In this document: positions 7,754-15,476 of the stretch, piece by piece | Layout: each line of letters opens with the position of its first letter | Position numbering within the stretch: the first letter of the stretch is position 1 | NCBI RefSeq assembly: GCF_003856495.1 | Contig: NZ_CP034118.1 | Span: 1,406,001 to 1,470,000, forward strand | From: Staphylospora marina | GTDB lineage: Bacteria > Bacillota > Bacilli > Thermoactinomycetales > Thermoactinomycetaceae | DNA length: 64,000 nucleotides | Reading direction: 5' to 3' | Position numbers and translations under genes: made by a program | Notes under the pieces: model-generated | What the model saw: only the letters and a program-made list of their open reading frames with translations | Told to the model about the DNA's origin: nothing | The model's database searches: none

Positions 7754-10291
7754 TCAATTCAGCTTTTTCTTGAGTTCGTGAATCAGCAGCATGCAATCCA
7801 TGGGTGTTTTGTTCATCAGGTCAAAATCACGAAGAGCACGGAGCGCTTCCCGTTCCTCCTGAGAAAGCACCGGCACGGCGGATGCGGGTTGAACGGTCGC
7901 GGCCGTTTCGGAGACGAAGTCGTCGAACAGGCTGAGTTGTCCGTTTTCCGGTGTCGTCCGGGGGCCATCTTCCCGGCTCTCCCGGTCCGCCCCCTCCAGA
8001 TCTGCAAGCAGGTTTCTCGCCCTGTCGATCACTTCTTGGGGAAGGCCCGCCAGCTCGGCGACGTGAATGCCGTAACTCCGGTCGGCGCCTCCGGGAACGA
8101 TGCGGTACAAAAACACCACTTTCCCGTCTCTTTCCACACACCGGGCGTGAACGTTGACCAGATCTTTCAGCTGACCTTCCAACCGTGTCAACTCATGATA
8201 ATGAGTGGAAAACAGAGTCTTTGCCCCCACCCGGTCGTGAATGTGTTCCACGATCGCTTGCGCGAGTGCCATTCCGTCATAAGTGGATGTGCCACGTCCC
8301 ACTTCATCGAGCAAAATCAGACTGCGGGGAGTGGCTTCTTTCAATGCCCGGCAGGTTTCCGTCATCTCCACCATGAAGGTGCTGCGTCCCCCGATCAAAT
8401 CGTCGGCCGCTCCGATCCGGGTGAAGATGCGGTCGATGATTCCCACTTCCGCTTCGGCAGCCGGAACATAGGAACCGATCTGGGCCATCACGGCGATCAG
8501 GGCGACTTGTCGCATGAAGGTGCTCTTGCCGGCCATGTTGGGACCGGTCACCAACAAAATCCGACGGCTGTTTGCATCGAGCTCAACGTCATTGGCCACG
8601 AAATGGCCGTCCGGCGAGACCGCCTCCACCACCGGATGACGTCCGTCTTTGATGTACAAACGATCTCCCCGGGTGACGACGGGACGCACATAGCCGTAAT
8701 GACGGGCGACCTGGGCGAAAGCCCTCAAAACGTCCAGTTCGGCCACTTTTCCCGCCAACTCTTGCAACCGGAGCACCTCTTTCGCCACCTTGGCCCGAAC
8801 GTTCGTGAAGAGTTCGTACTCCATCTCCACCGATTTTTCCGCGGCATGAAGAATCCGTTCTTCCCGCTCCTTCAACTCCGGCGTGACATACCTCTCCGCG
8901 TTGGCCAGCGTCTGTTTTCGGATGTAGCGTCCTTCCGGAACCAGATGCAGATTGGACTTGGTCACTTCGATGTAATATCCGAACACCCGGTTGTAGCCGA
9001 TTTTCAAGGATTTGATCCCGGTCTCTTCGCGTTCCTTTTTTTCCAGGGAGGTGATCCAGCTTTTTCCGTCTTTCTGAATGTTCCGGAGCTCATCCAGCCG
9101 GTCGCTGTACCCTTCGCGAATCATGCCGCCTTCCTTGACCGAAACGGGCGGATCGTCCACGATGGCCCGCTCCACCAGTTCGCGGATGTCCGCGCATTCA
9201 TCGAGCGATTCCCCCGATTTCCTGAGGCGGGGACAACCGGCTTCGATCAGCAACCGTCGAAGATCCGGAATGACGGACAAGGACCGTTTCAGGCTGACAA
9301 GGTCCCGGGCATTGGCGGATCCGAACGAAATCCTCGCCGCCAGGCGCTCCAGGTCGTACACCTGCTTGAGTAAATCGGTAACCTCGTCGAACAGAATCCA
9401 GTCGTCGAGGAACGCTTGCACCACATCTTGTCTGGCCTGGATCTCCCCCAATTCCAGCAGGGGTTTGTCCAGCCATTTTTTGATCAGCCGGCTGCCCATG
9501 GCCGTCGCCGTTTTGTCCAGGAGCCACAGAAGCGATCCTTTCCGTTTCCCCTCCCCCAGCGTCACCGTGAGTTCCAGGTTTCTTCGGGCCGATTCGTCCA
9601 GCACCATGTATTGTCTGGCATCGTACCGGCGAAGACGTGTCAGATGTCCCAAAGACCGCTTTTGCGTCGCCGTCAGATACCCCAGCAAGACCGTGGCCAC
9701 CCGTCGGAGCAACGGCGTGTCACAGATTTCATCGAACCGCTCGAACTGCCGGGGGAGAGCCTCCAAGATCCCTGATTCCTCCGCGGGATCCGGAGTGAAG
9801 GGAGTGATGACCGCTTTCAATCGGAGCGTGATGGCTTGCCGCAATGCCGACTGTGAAGCCAGGGTCTCATCCAGCACCACCTCGCGAGGTTGGTATGAAG
9901 ACACTTCATCCAACCATCGATCGAAAGATCCGCTCCACTGCGTCACATGGCATTCGCCGGTGGAAAGGTCGGCCGCGGCGAGCGCCATGTCCTGTCCGTT
10001 GCCGCTCAGCACCACCAGGAAATTGTTTTCCTGATCCACCAGCATGTTTTCTTCCATCACCGTGCCGGGCGTGATCACCCGAACCACTTCGCGGCGGACC
10101 ACTCCCTTGGCTTCCGCCGGATTTTCCACCTGCTCGCAGATGGCCACCTTGTAACCTTTTTCGATCAGACGTTCCACATATGTATGTGCGGAATGAAAGG
10201 GAACTCCGCACATGGGGACCCGTTCTTTTCCTCCATCCCGACTGGTCAGCGTGATTTCCAGTTCTTTCGCCGCTTTGAGCGCATCATCAAA
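7754..10291 (-). CDS. mutS: DNA mismatch repair protein MutS, exon 2 (codons 35 to end)
   Basis: Exon 2 encodes 845 residues beginning FDDALKAAKELE; joined to exon 1 (12572-12673) it gives a MutS of about 879 residues. It contains the rest of the mismatch-binding domain (SRDGGKERVPMCGVPFHSAH), connector, lever and clamp domains, and the ATPase with Walker A GPNMAGKSTFMRQ, Walker B LILLDEVGRGTSTYDG and STHYHEL. MutS scans DNA for mispairs and recruits MutL. An ATG at 10213 could start a shorter product, but that lacks exon 1 and the FYE motif. The 5' end at 10291 is set by continuity with exon 1 across the group II intron, not by a start codon. Confidence 0.92.
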   Translation of the reverse strand, partial: FDDALKAAKELEITLTSRDGGKERVPMCGVPFHSAHTYVERLIEKGYKVAICEQVENPAEAKGVVRREVVRVITPGTVMEENMLVDQENNFLVVLSGNGQDMALAAADLSTGECHVTQWSGSFDRWLDEVSSYQPREVVLDETLASQSALRQAITLRLKAVITPFTPDPAEESGILEALPRQFERFDEICDTPLLRRVATVLLGYLTATQKRSLGHLTRLRRYDARQYMVLDESARRNLELTVTLGEGKRKGSLLWLLDKTATAMGSRLIKKWLDKPLLELGEIQARQDVVQAFLDDWILFDEVTDLLKQVYDLERLAARISFGSANARDLVSLKRSLSVIPDLRRLLIEAGCPRLRKSGESLDECADIRELVERAIVDDPPVSVKEGGMIREGYSDRLDELRNIQKDGKSWITSLEKKEREETGIKSLKIGYNRVFGYYIEVTKSNLHLVPEGRYIRKQTLANAERYVTPELKEREERILHAAEKSVEMEYELFTNVRAKVAKEVLRLQELAGKVAELDVLRAFAQVARHYGYVRPVVTRGDRLYIKDGRHPVVEAVSPDGHFVANDVELDANSRRILLVTGPNMAGKSTFMRQVALIAVMAQIGSYVPAAEAEVGIIDRIFTRIGAADDLIGGRSTFMVEMTETCRALKEATPRSLILLDEVGRGTSTYDGMALAQAIVEHIHDRVGAKTLFSTHYHELTRLEGQLKDLVNVHARCVERDGKVVFLYRIVPGGADRSYGIHVAELAGLPQEVIDRARNLLADLEGADRESREDGPRTTPENGQLSLFDDFVSETAATVQPASAVPVLSQEEREALRALRDFDLMNKTPMDCMLLIHELKKKLN

Positions 10292-10352
10292 GGTGAGTAG
10301 GAACCCGGCGCCTTTCCGCCTTTCGACGGCAGGTTTCCGGGAGCCCCTCTCC

Positions 10353-10386
10353 GAACCGCACGTACGCCTCTCGGCGTATACGGCTC
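10353..10386 (-). ncRNA. Group II intron domain V (catalytic hairpin)
   Basis: On the minus strand this is a 34-nt hairpin beginning GAGCCGTATACGCC, with a GAGA-type tetraloop, and ending GGCGTACGTGCGGTTC. It has the conserved size of domain V and the AGC catalytic-triad position near its start. Domain VI and the 3' splice site follow (10352-10292). An intact domain V argues that the ribozyme is still capable of splicing. Confidence 0.85.
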
Positions 10387-10525
10387 TCCACTTGCCTTCC
10401 GGTCCGGCACGGCGGACACGAAGATCCTGAAATCATCATCATTGACGGAACCGCGATCGGTCCCGCTCGCGCTGATCACCTGCTGCAACTCAACATCCCG
10501 GAAAACGTTCACCCGGTTCCGAACG

Positions 10526-12055
10526 TCAGGTTCCGGGCATTCGTTTGTGCGAAAATCCGCCGGGCAGCAAGTCCGCTTCTTCCGGCAGAACCCGTGTGTC
10601 CCGTTTGAATCCCCGATCATAAAGCACGGCACGTTTCATTCCGCTTTTCGTCCGGTACTCCACCGTGAACCGCCCGTCCCTCAGGTACCTCCCGAGAATC
10701 CTGGACACCGAGGTTTTGTACTTGCCTGCGAATGTCTTGTACATGCTGTACTTCATGATGTAAAAGAACTTTCTCAGGACATTCACGTTATCGGCCAGCC
10801 TGTAGTAATTGTACAAACCCTCGATTTCCGCATTGTAAACGTTCAGAATCTCGACGTCCTCCAAACGGGCGAGACGGGGAAGATGCATGGCGCGCCATCG
10901 ACCCTTTTCATCGATCTTCAGAACCTTCAATTGCAAAAGCCTGTTCATCCATGTTTCCTTCGGCACGCAGAGCCTGCATCTCATGTTGTCAAGCCGCGCC
11001 CCGGTTCCGCTCGTTCCTCCGGGGACAACGTCGGGTCTCGGGATGACAATGTCATGGGCGAGAAATCGGACCGGTTCGGACGAGTGGGTGATGAGGAGAT
11101 TCTCTTCCGGCAGGGAAACATTCAGACGTTCCCGTGCAAAAGCGGCGATCTCCTCCCGGATCCGCCTCGCATCCGCTTTGCTCCCGATGATTCCGATCAG
11201 GAAGCGGTCGGCGTATCGCACATGGCGGAGACGTTTGTTGCCCCCGTCCGTCGGACCCGCTCCGGTCGGATTCGGCTGAAATCCGGATCCTTCGAAACGT
11301 TCCCGGATGTCCGCCACATGCTTGTCCAACCGGTCGAGAAAGATGTTCGTCAGGACGGGACCGATGATCCCTCCTTGCGGTGTTCCGCTGTACGTGCCGT
11401 GATATCTCCAGTCTTTCAAATACCCGGCACGCAGGAACTTCCGGATCAGGTTGACGAACCTCTCGTCCTCGATTCTCTTTTTGAGGATTTCCACCAGTTT
11501 TTGGTGATCGATGTTTTCAAAGACCCCACCGAGATTTCCCTGAATGAACCATCGAACTCCCGTGAAACGTTCCCGGATGTGCATGAGAGCGGTGTGGCAG
11601 CTCCTTCCGGGTCTGAATCCGTGCGATTCATCCGAGAAGCTTCCCTCAAAAATGGCTTCGAGAATCATCCGGCAGACTTCCTGAACCAGCAAATCATCAA
11701 TGGCGGGTGATCGCGGCGGGTGTTTCGTTCCGACTTTCGTCGCGCAGACCTTCACGGGTTGATACGTTTGGTCTTTCAACTTTTCGATGATGGTTCGGAT
11801 CTTTCCGGCACAGGTTCCGTCCATGCCCCGTTCCCCCGCCGTCCGGTCGACCACGCCCTTTCGGGCAGACAGACGGTTCAGGGCCAGCCAAAAAAACTCC
11901 TCGTTGTAGAAGTTTCTGTACAGTCTCCGGAACTTGTACCTGTCATCCTTCGCTTTCCGTGCCAGACTGTTCAATACCGCCTTGGGATTTCTCACAGAGC
12001 CTCTCGCTCCTTCCCAATTCCGGATCAAACGAGGCAAGCTGCCCCCCTTCGCCAT
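10526..12055 (-). CDS. ltrA: Group II intron-encoded maturase/reverse transcriptase, LtrA type, RT active site degenerate
   Basis: A 509-residue intron-encoded protein in domain IV. RT blocks are recognisable: LVQEVCRMILEAIF, SHGFRPGRSCHTAL, YSGTPQGGIIGPVLTNIFL. The X/maturase region follows (about 380-480, ...LNVYNAEIEGLYNYYRLADNVN). There is no C-terminal HNH endonuclease domain. Catalytic residues are altered: the motif A aspartate in the usual EGDIKG is Asn (QGNLGG, about residue 174), YADD is YADR (281-284), and the RPLGIP stretch is HPPRSPAI. Known biology: maturase function in splicing does not need RT activity. Inference: the protein is retained for splicing mutS while retrotransposition is lost. 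Confidence 0.9.
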   Translation of the reverse strand: MAKGGSLPRLIRNWEGARGSVRNPKAVLNSLARKAKDDRYKFRRLYRNFYNEEFFWLALNRLSARKGVVDRTAGERGMDGTCAGKIRTIIEKLKDQTYQPVKVCATKVGTKHPPRSPAIDDLLVQEVCRMILEAIFEGSFSDESHGFRPGRSCHTALMHIRERFTGVRWFIQGNLGGVFENIDHQKLVEILKKRIEDERFVNLIRKFLRAGYLKDWRYHGTYSGTPQGGIIGPVLTNIFLDRLDKHVADIRERFEGSGFQPNPTGAGPTDGGNKRLRHVRYADRFLIGIIGSKADARRIREEIAAFARERLNVSLPEENLLITHSSEPVRFLAHDIVIPRPDVVPGGTSGTGARLDNMRCRLCVPKETWMNRLLQLKVLKIDEKGRWRAMHLPRLARLEDVEILNVYNAEIEGLYNYYRLADNVNVLRKFFYIMKYSMYKTFAGKYKTSVSRILGRYLRDGRFTVEYRTKSGMKRAVLYDRGFKRDTRVLPEEADLLPGGFSHKRMPGT

Positions 12056-12571
12056 GTGGCAGGCTTTCCCTGCCCCGGACTACTACGGGGGCTCCGTCAC
12101 CATATCGGATATTCAGGCACCGGACGTGCCATAGCCGGTTCATCTCCGGCGTTCCGACTTAGGTGATCCCCGTTTAGGCATCCGATGACGGGCATGTTGC
12201 AGTGTCGGATGGGACGTTCGCCCTTTCATCCCTTACCGGGCGCGAGCGGCCGCGGGACGCTCTGAGATGCCGCCATGTTTTTATGCGGATCTCCGTCGGC
12301 CGGATGGTGTGTCAGCTGCCTTTCACCATCGTCTACGATGTGACCTCTCGGGCTGTCCTTCAAGCAGTGTAGCCTTCATCCTCATCTGCAACGGTTTCGT
12401 CTCGCCACTCAGTCGCACCGTGGCAGCCCGGTGACTTGTGACTTTACCGGCATGCTGCACTCCCCATCGGGTTTCCCCTCCGGATCAGCCGGTTGACGAC
12501 AGGCCGTGTGTTCGCGTCCTGGGCCTGCTGCCTTGCCAGGGCAGATTCATCGGAAGCCCTTACGGGCGCAC

Positions 12572-12673
12572 AAACATTTCGTAGAAATCACCGAGCCTGA
12601 AAAACAAAAAGGCATCCGGATACTGTGCCTTGATGGACAAATATTGCTGAATCATCGGCGTGTATTGTCCCAC
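12572..12673 (-). CDS. mutS: MutS exon 1 (codons 1-34, ends after the FYE mismatch-recognition motif)
   Basis: The GTG start at 12673 lies 8 nt after GGAGGG. The 34 codons read [17 protein letters not shown], then [17 protein letters not shown], the invariant MutS N-terminus. The Phe and Glu of FYE contact the mispaired base in known MutS structures. The frame stops in unspliced RNA three codons into the intron (GTG CGC CCG TAA), so a functional N-terminus needs splicing. The exon is too short to be obvious by itself and would be missed by ordinary gene callers, giving an apparent N-terminally truncated mutS. Confidence 0.93.
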
Positions 12674-12742
12674 AGCTCACACCCTCCGACTTCGGTTTCA
12701 TTGTTCTATTGTATCAGAGAAACCGATCGGCGGACACGCCCA

Positions 12743-14134
12743 TCATCTTCCCCTGTTTTTCAAATGGTAAGGCGGAATCCGCCAGGATTTCCGGAAATCC
12801 CTGGTTTCATCCCACACCTTTCCCGACGCCAGATACCGGAAAAAGTCATCCAGATACCTGGCATACAACCGGTATTCTTCCGTTTGGCGAAGATCCTCCC
12901 AGATCGGCTCCAGCCAGGCGGCAAGCTCTTTCTTGTTCCCGCTGTAATACGCCTCCTGCATCTTCAGCTGCGCAAACGGGTCATGGCGGAGACTCCGGTA
13001 ATTGACGGCAATCACCTTTGCCGCGGCCAGCACCCCCTTGGTGAGGGTGGGCGAAACCAGCCAACTGGGCGGAGTCCGGTACTCGAATCCTCCATGCTCC
13101 TGATACCGGAAGTCACCGAGAAACCCGTATTTGGGACGTCTCTTGATCCCCTTCGCGTCTTCGGCGAGCGTCAGGGGAAGGGTGAGGTAATTGTCCAGCG
13201 CCCGCAACAATTTGAAATCGGGAAGGATGCCGCTGAAATGAATGTGACCACCGATGGGAAATCCGGGATGGGGAAGGCTTCCCGCAAGCCATTTGCACTG
13301 CACGTGCCTCGTTTTTTTGGCACAGTACAGAAGCGCCTGATACATGCGCACCACCAGAGTCTTCGGGTCGGGGGTCGGTTCCGGCCTCAATTCGAACAAC
13401 GGCTTCTGGTTACGGTTCTGTCCGATCCAGATGGCATCGCAGCCGACTTTTCCGCGGATCGGAACGTACCGGGACGCAATCACCAAATTTCCGTCGGGCG
13501 TCTTCATCACGAATTCCGGATCCGCTCCGAGCACGATCCGGTCCACGGACGGTTTCGGTTGGATGCACTGCTGATAATAACTCTGAATCGCTTGAACAAA
13601 ACCTTTTTCCATGTCCTTGTTCAGGATGGGGGCCGGTTGCACGTTCACGATTCCCATTCTTCTGCCCGTTCCGATGCGCAGGCGCACAAGCCCGTAATCC
13701 AGCCCCAGGGCGTAGACGGCGCGGATCGCCAGTGCCTGCGCTTTCCTCATTTCCTTTGACGATTCCGTCACGTCCGCCCGCACGTATGTTTGTTTTTTCC
13801 GGGCGGAAGCGTTCCAAACCGGGTGACCGCGGGTGCGCCACACGGCAACCACTTTGGTCTGAAACACGGCGAGAACATATTCCTTCACCGGCGTGAGAGT
13901 CTCGCCGACCGAAATTCCGTGCAACTTGAGCACGGCATGTCTGACGGTTGAATCCCTCGACCGTTTCACGGCTTTCTCATCGTTGAGCGAGAGAACGGAC
14001 GGTGACAATCCGAGACTCTCCGGAAGATCCAACAAAATTCCGGACGCCATTCTCCCGTCTTCCCCCACAAGATGCTTCCGGATCGAATCTTCATTTTCCA
14101 GTGACACGGTGTCGGCAACACGGACGGCGCCCAT
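12743..14134 (-). CDS. Putative amidoligase (COOH-NH2 ligase family) domain protein
   Basis: From the ATG at 14134 (behind AAAGGGGAAG) the product has about 463 residues. The C-terminal 260 residues resemble the putative amidoligase family, a glutamine-synthetase-like COOH-NH2 ligase fold: GADPEFVM, ELRPEPTPDP and PIGGHIHFSGI are probable metal/ATP-binding segments. The N-terminal 170 residues look like a small separate domain. The substrate is unknown. It sits between cotE and mutS, 69 nt before mutS, which suggests cotranscription and possibly a spore-related role, but this is inference. The frame stays open upstream to 14497, but that stretch is poor coding sequence and antisense to the pseudogene. 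Confidence 0.7.
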   Translation of the reverse strand: MGAVRVADTVSLENEDSIRKHLVGEDGRMASGILLDLPESLGLSPSVLSLNDEKAVKRSRDSTVRHAVLKLHGISVGETLTPVKEYVLAVFQTKVVAVWRTRGHPVWNASARKKQTYVRADVTESSKEMRKAQALAIRAVYALGLDYGLVRLRIGTGRRMGIVNVQPAPILNKDMEKGFVQAIQSYYQQCIQPKPSVDRIVLGADPEFVMKTPDGNLVIASRYVPIRGKVGCDAIWIGQNRNQKPLFELRPEPTPDPKTLVVRMYQALLYCAKKTRHVQCKWLAGSLPHPGFPIGGHIHFSGILPDFKLLRALDNYLTLPLTLAEDAKGIKRRPKYGFLGDFRYQEHGGFEYRTPPSWLVSPTLTKGVLAAAKVIAVNYRSLRHDPFAQLKMQEAYYSGNKKELAAWLEPIWEDLRQTEEYRLYARYLDDFFRYLASGKVWDETRDFRKSWRIPPYHLKNRGR

Positions 14135-14296
14135 ATCGTGCTTCCCCTTTCTTTGACCACTCTGCGGAAAGAGGCATGATGCACATGTTATGTCAAAAGC
14201 ATCCGATTGGTTAGCCGCGACCGTCTTCGCTTGACTCAAGCTTCCGTGCCCCCGGTGCGAAAATCGGCACTGTTCATCAAAAGAAAATTCAGAGGG

Positions 14297-14565
14297 ATGA
14301 ATTCGCGAAGGATCCATCACACGCCTGTCCTTGATCCTGATGCTCTGCCTCGTGTTCGCTTCCGTGTTCCCGTTCGGCGCCGGCATTTCGCCTCGCGCCG
14401 AAGCAAAAACGGCTTCTTTGGAGGAAGCGGTGATCCGGGCCATACCGTCAGATTCAGGACCTCCAACCTTTGGAACAAACACTTTCCAACGGCACATGGA
14501 TCAGCGACGCCTGCGTCTTCACGGGATCGGCCGGTCCGGTCGCTCCCGCCTGCCATGATCCCTGA
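14297..14565 (+). pseudogene. Decayed secreted-protein gene fragment
   Basis: Pieces of one small exported protein seem spread over three plus-strand frames. MNSRRIH begins at 14297 behind AGAGGG. A second frame gives a hydrophobic signal segment (SLILMLCLVFASVFPFGAG, then SPRAEA before KTASLEEAVIRAI). A third frame gives LEQTLSNGTWISDACVFTG and ends at TGA 14563-14565. Two frameshifts would be needed to join them. No homologue is recognised; calling it a pseudogene is inference from the signal-peptide composition and the order of the pieces. It lies in the 600-nt gap between the amidoligase gene and cotE, which otherwise holds only the cotE terminator. Confidence 0.4.
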
Positions 14566-14647
14566 GCCGAAAAAAACACCGCCCCAAAGAGAGGCGGAGG
14601 TGCTCGCCGGGACAATACGGGCGACAAAAGCCAAGTTTTGTGAACCG

Positions 14648-14680
14648 ACAAAAAACAGGCATCCGCCGCGGGTGCCTGTT
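14648..14680 (-). terminator. Rho-independent terminator after cotE
   Basis: Arms AACAGGCA (14654-14661) and TGCCTGTT (14673-14680) form a hairpin with extra GC pairs inside. On the minus strand it is followed by GTTTTTTGTC. It lies 57 nt past the cotE stop. Confidence 0.75.
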
Positions 14681-14736
14681 TCCCGTTCGTGCATAAAATG
14701 TCACGGAAAGCGGGCAACGCATGTTCCGCCGCCCGT

Positions 14737-15321
14737 TCAGTCTTCCAGATCGTCAATCTCCAGATTCGGGTCCAGCTCATCAAAAGATTCGGAACCGTAT
14801 TCGTCGGAGTATTCGCTGATCAGTTCCTTATCATCATTTTCGGCATACTCAAGCGGATACACGGGAACGCAAATCTTGGTTTCCCCGACCATTTCCACGA
14901 CGAACTCTTTTTCCACGCGGACCAAAACCCCGTCATCTTTCGAGGCGATGGACGCTTCGACGCAATTGGGCGCCTGGGTCACGGCCGCACTGACCAACAC
15001 GGACGACTCCCGGGTATTCCGATCATAGTAATGAAGAGGTATTTGTTCGGTATAATGAACCGTCTCCTTGACCACGTCCGTCTTGGTGTTGCCTTTGGTG
15101 GCATACCAGATGTTCACGTCATAGCTGCCCCGAACTTCGACCGCTTCCCCGATTTTGCCGCATTCGTACCGGTGATTGATCACCCAGGCACCGAGAATGG
15201 TGTGAATGTCTTCCGCCGGTTTGATCGTGTGAGTCGTTTGGGAAAATTTGCGTCCTTTGCCGCATACGGCGCGGGTGATGATCTGGCGATATTCGACGGC
15301 TCTGTCTGCGTACGACAACAT
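14737..15321 (-). CDS. cotE: Outer spore coat morphogenetic protein CotE
   Basis: A 194-residue CotE homologue: YRQIITRAVCGKGRKFSQ, ILGAWVINHRYECGKIGEAVE and GSYDVNIWYATKGNTKT are diagnostic, and the acidic C-terminal tail (ENDDKELISEYSDEYGSESF...) is typical. CotE recruits outer coat proteins and is made in the mother cell. ATG at 15321 follows GGAGGAGGGAAGC; an in-frame ATG five codons upstream lies within that ribosome site and is unlikely. It keeps the ricA-cotE-mutS order of Bacillus, although an amidoligase gene and a pseudogene now lie between cotE and mutS. Confidence 0.95.
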   Translation of the reverse strand: MLSYADRAVEYRQIITRAVCGKGRKFSQTTHTIKPAEDIHTILGAWVINHRYECGKIGEAVEVRGSYDVNIWYATKGNTKTDVVKETVHYTEQIPLHYYDRNTRESSVLVSAAVTQAPNCVEASIASKDDGVLVRVEKEFVVEMVGETKICVPVYPLEYAENDDKELISEYSDEYGSESFDELDPNLEIDDLED

Positions 15322-15351
15322 GCTTCCCTCCTCCATTCGTCGTTCACTGAC

Positions 15352-15379
15352 ATATGTATGCAGGGCATGTGTCTAGAGT
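15352..15379 (-). promoter_or_regulatory. Possible mother-cell (sigma-E/K type) promoter of cotE
   Basis: On the minus strand AC, 17 nt, then CATACATAT resembles the sigma-K pattern (AC-N17-CATANNNTA) with an imperfect end, and is also close to the sigma-E -10 element CATACANT. It lies 30 nt before the cotE start. The assignment rests on weak consensus matches and the known mother-cell expression of cotE in Bacillus. Confidence 0.35.
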
Positions 15380-15425
15380 GCAAAAAAACCTGCGAAAAAA
15401 ACTTTTCGGTTTTTTTGGCATGAAG

Positions 15426-15452
15426 AAAACCGGGGGACTTCCCCCGGTTTTT
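15426..15452. terminator. Bidirectional terminator between ricA and cotE
   Basis: AAAACCGGGGG and CCCCCGGTTTT flank a short ACTT loop. It is a strong 11-bp hairpin flanked by A- and T-runs, 25 nt past the ricA stop. It separates the miaB-ricA transcript from cotE. Confidence 0.85.
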
Positions 15453-15476
15453 TGTCGTCGTCGGTTCGGCCGTCGA

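Larger units (their letters stand above)
10292..12571 (-). mobile_element. Group II intron (ORF-containing, IIA/mitochondrial-like) inserted in mutS
   Basis: A 2,280-nt group II intron on the minus strand. It begins GTGCGCCCG (GUGYG consensus) directly after the codon for Phe34 of mutS and ends ...CTACTCACC before TTTGATGATG. Exon-binding sites match the 5' exon exactly: EBS2 (12332-12338) pairs with IBS2 TCTACGA (12579-12585), and EBS1 (12275-12280) pairs with IBS1 ATGTTT (12572-12577). These lie at intron nt about 234-240 and 292-297, the normal order. A 34-nt domain V and a domain VI precede the 3' end. Domain IV carries an LtrA-like reading frame. Removing it restores one continuous MutS frame. 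Confidence 0.93.

Noticed and set aside
7754-10213. mutS as a simple gene starting at ATG 10213
   Set aside because: This would lack the first 60 or so residues, including the FYE motif; these are found as exon 1 and the exon 2 start, separated by the intron.
14135-14497. N-terminal extension of the amidoligase gene to 14497
   Set aside because: The extension has poor coding character, runs antisense to the signal-peptide pseudogene, and the ATG at 14134 has a good ribosome site.
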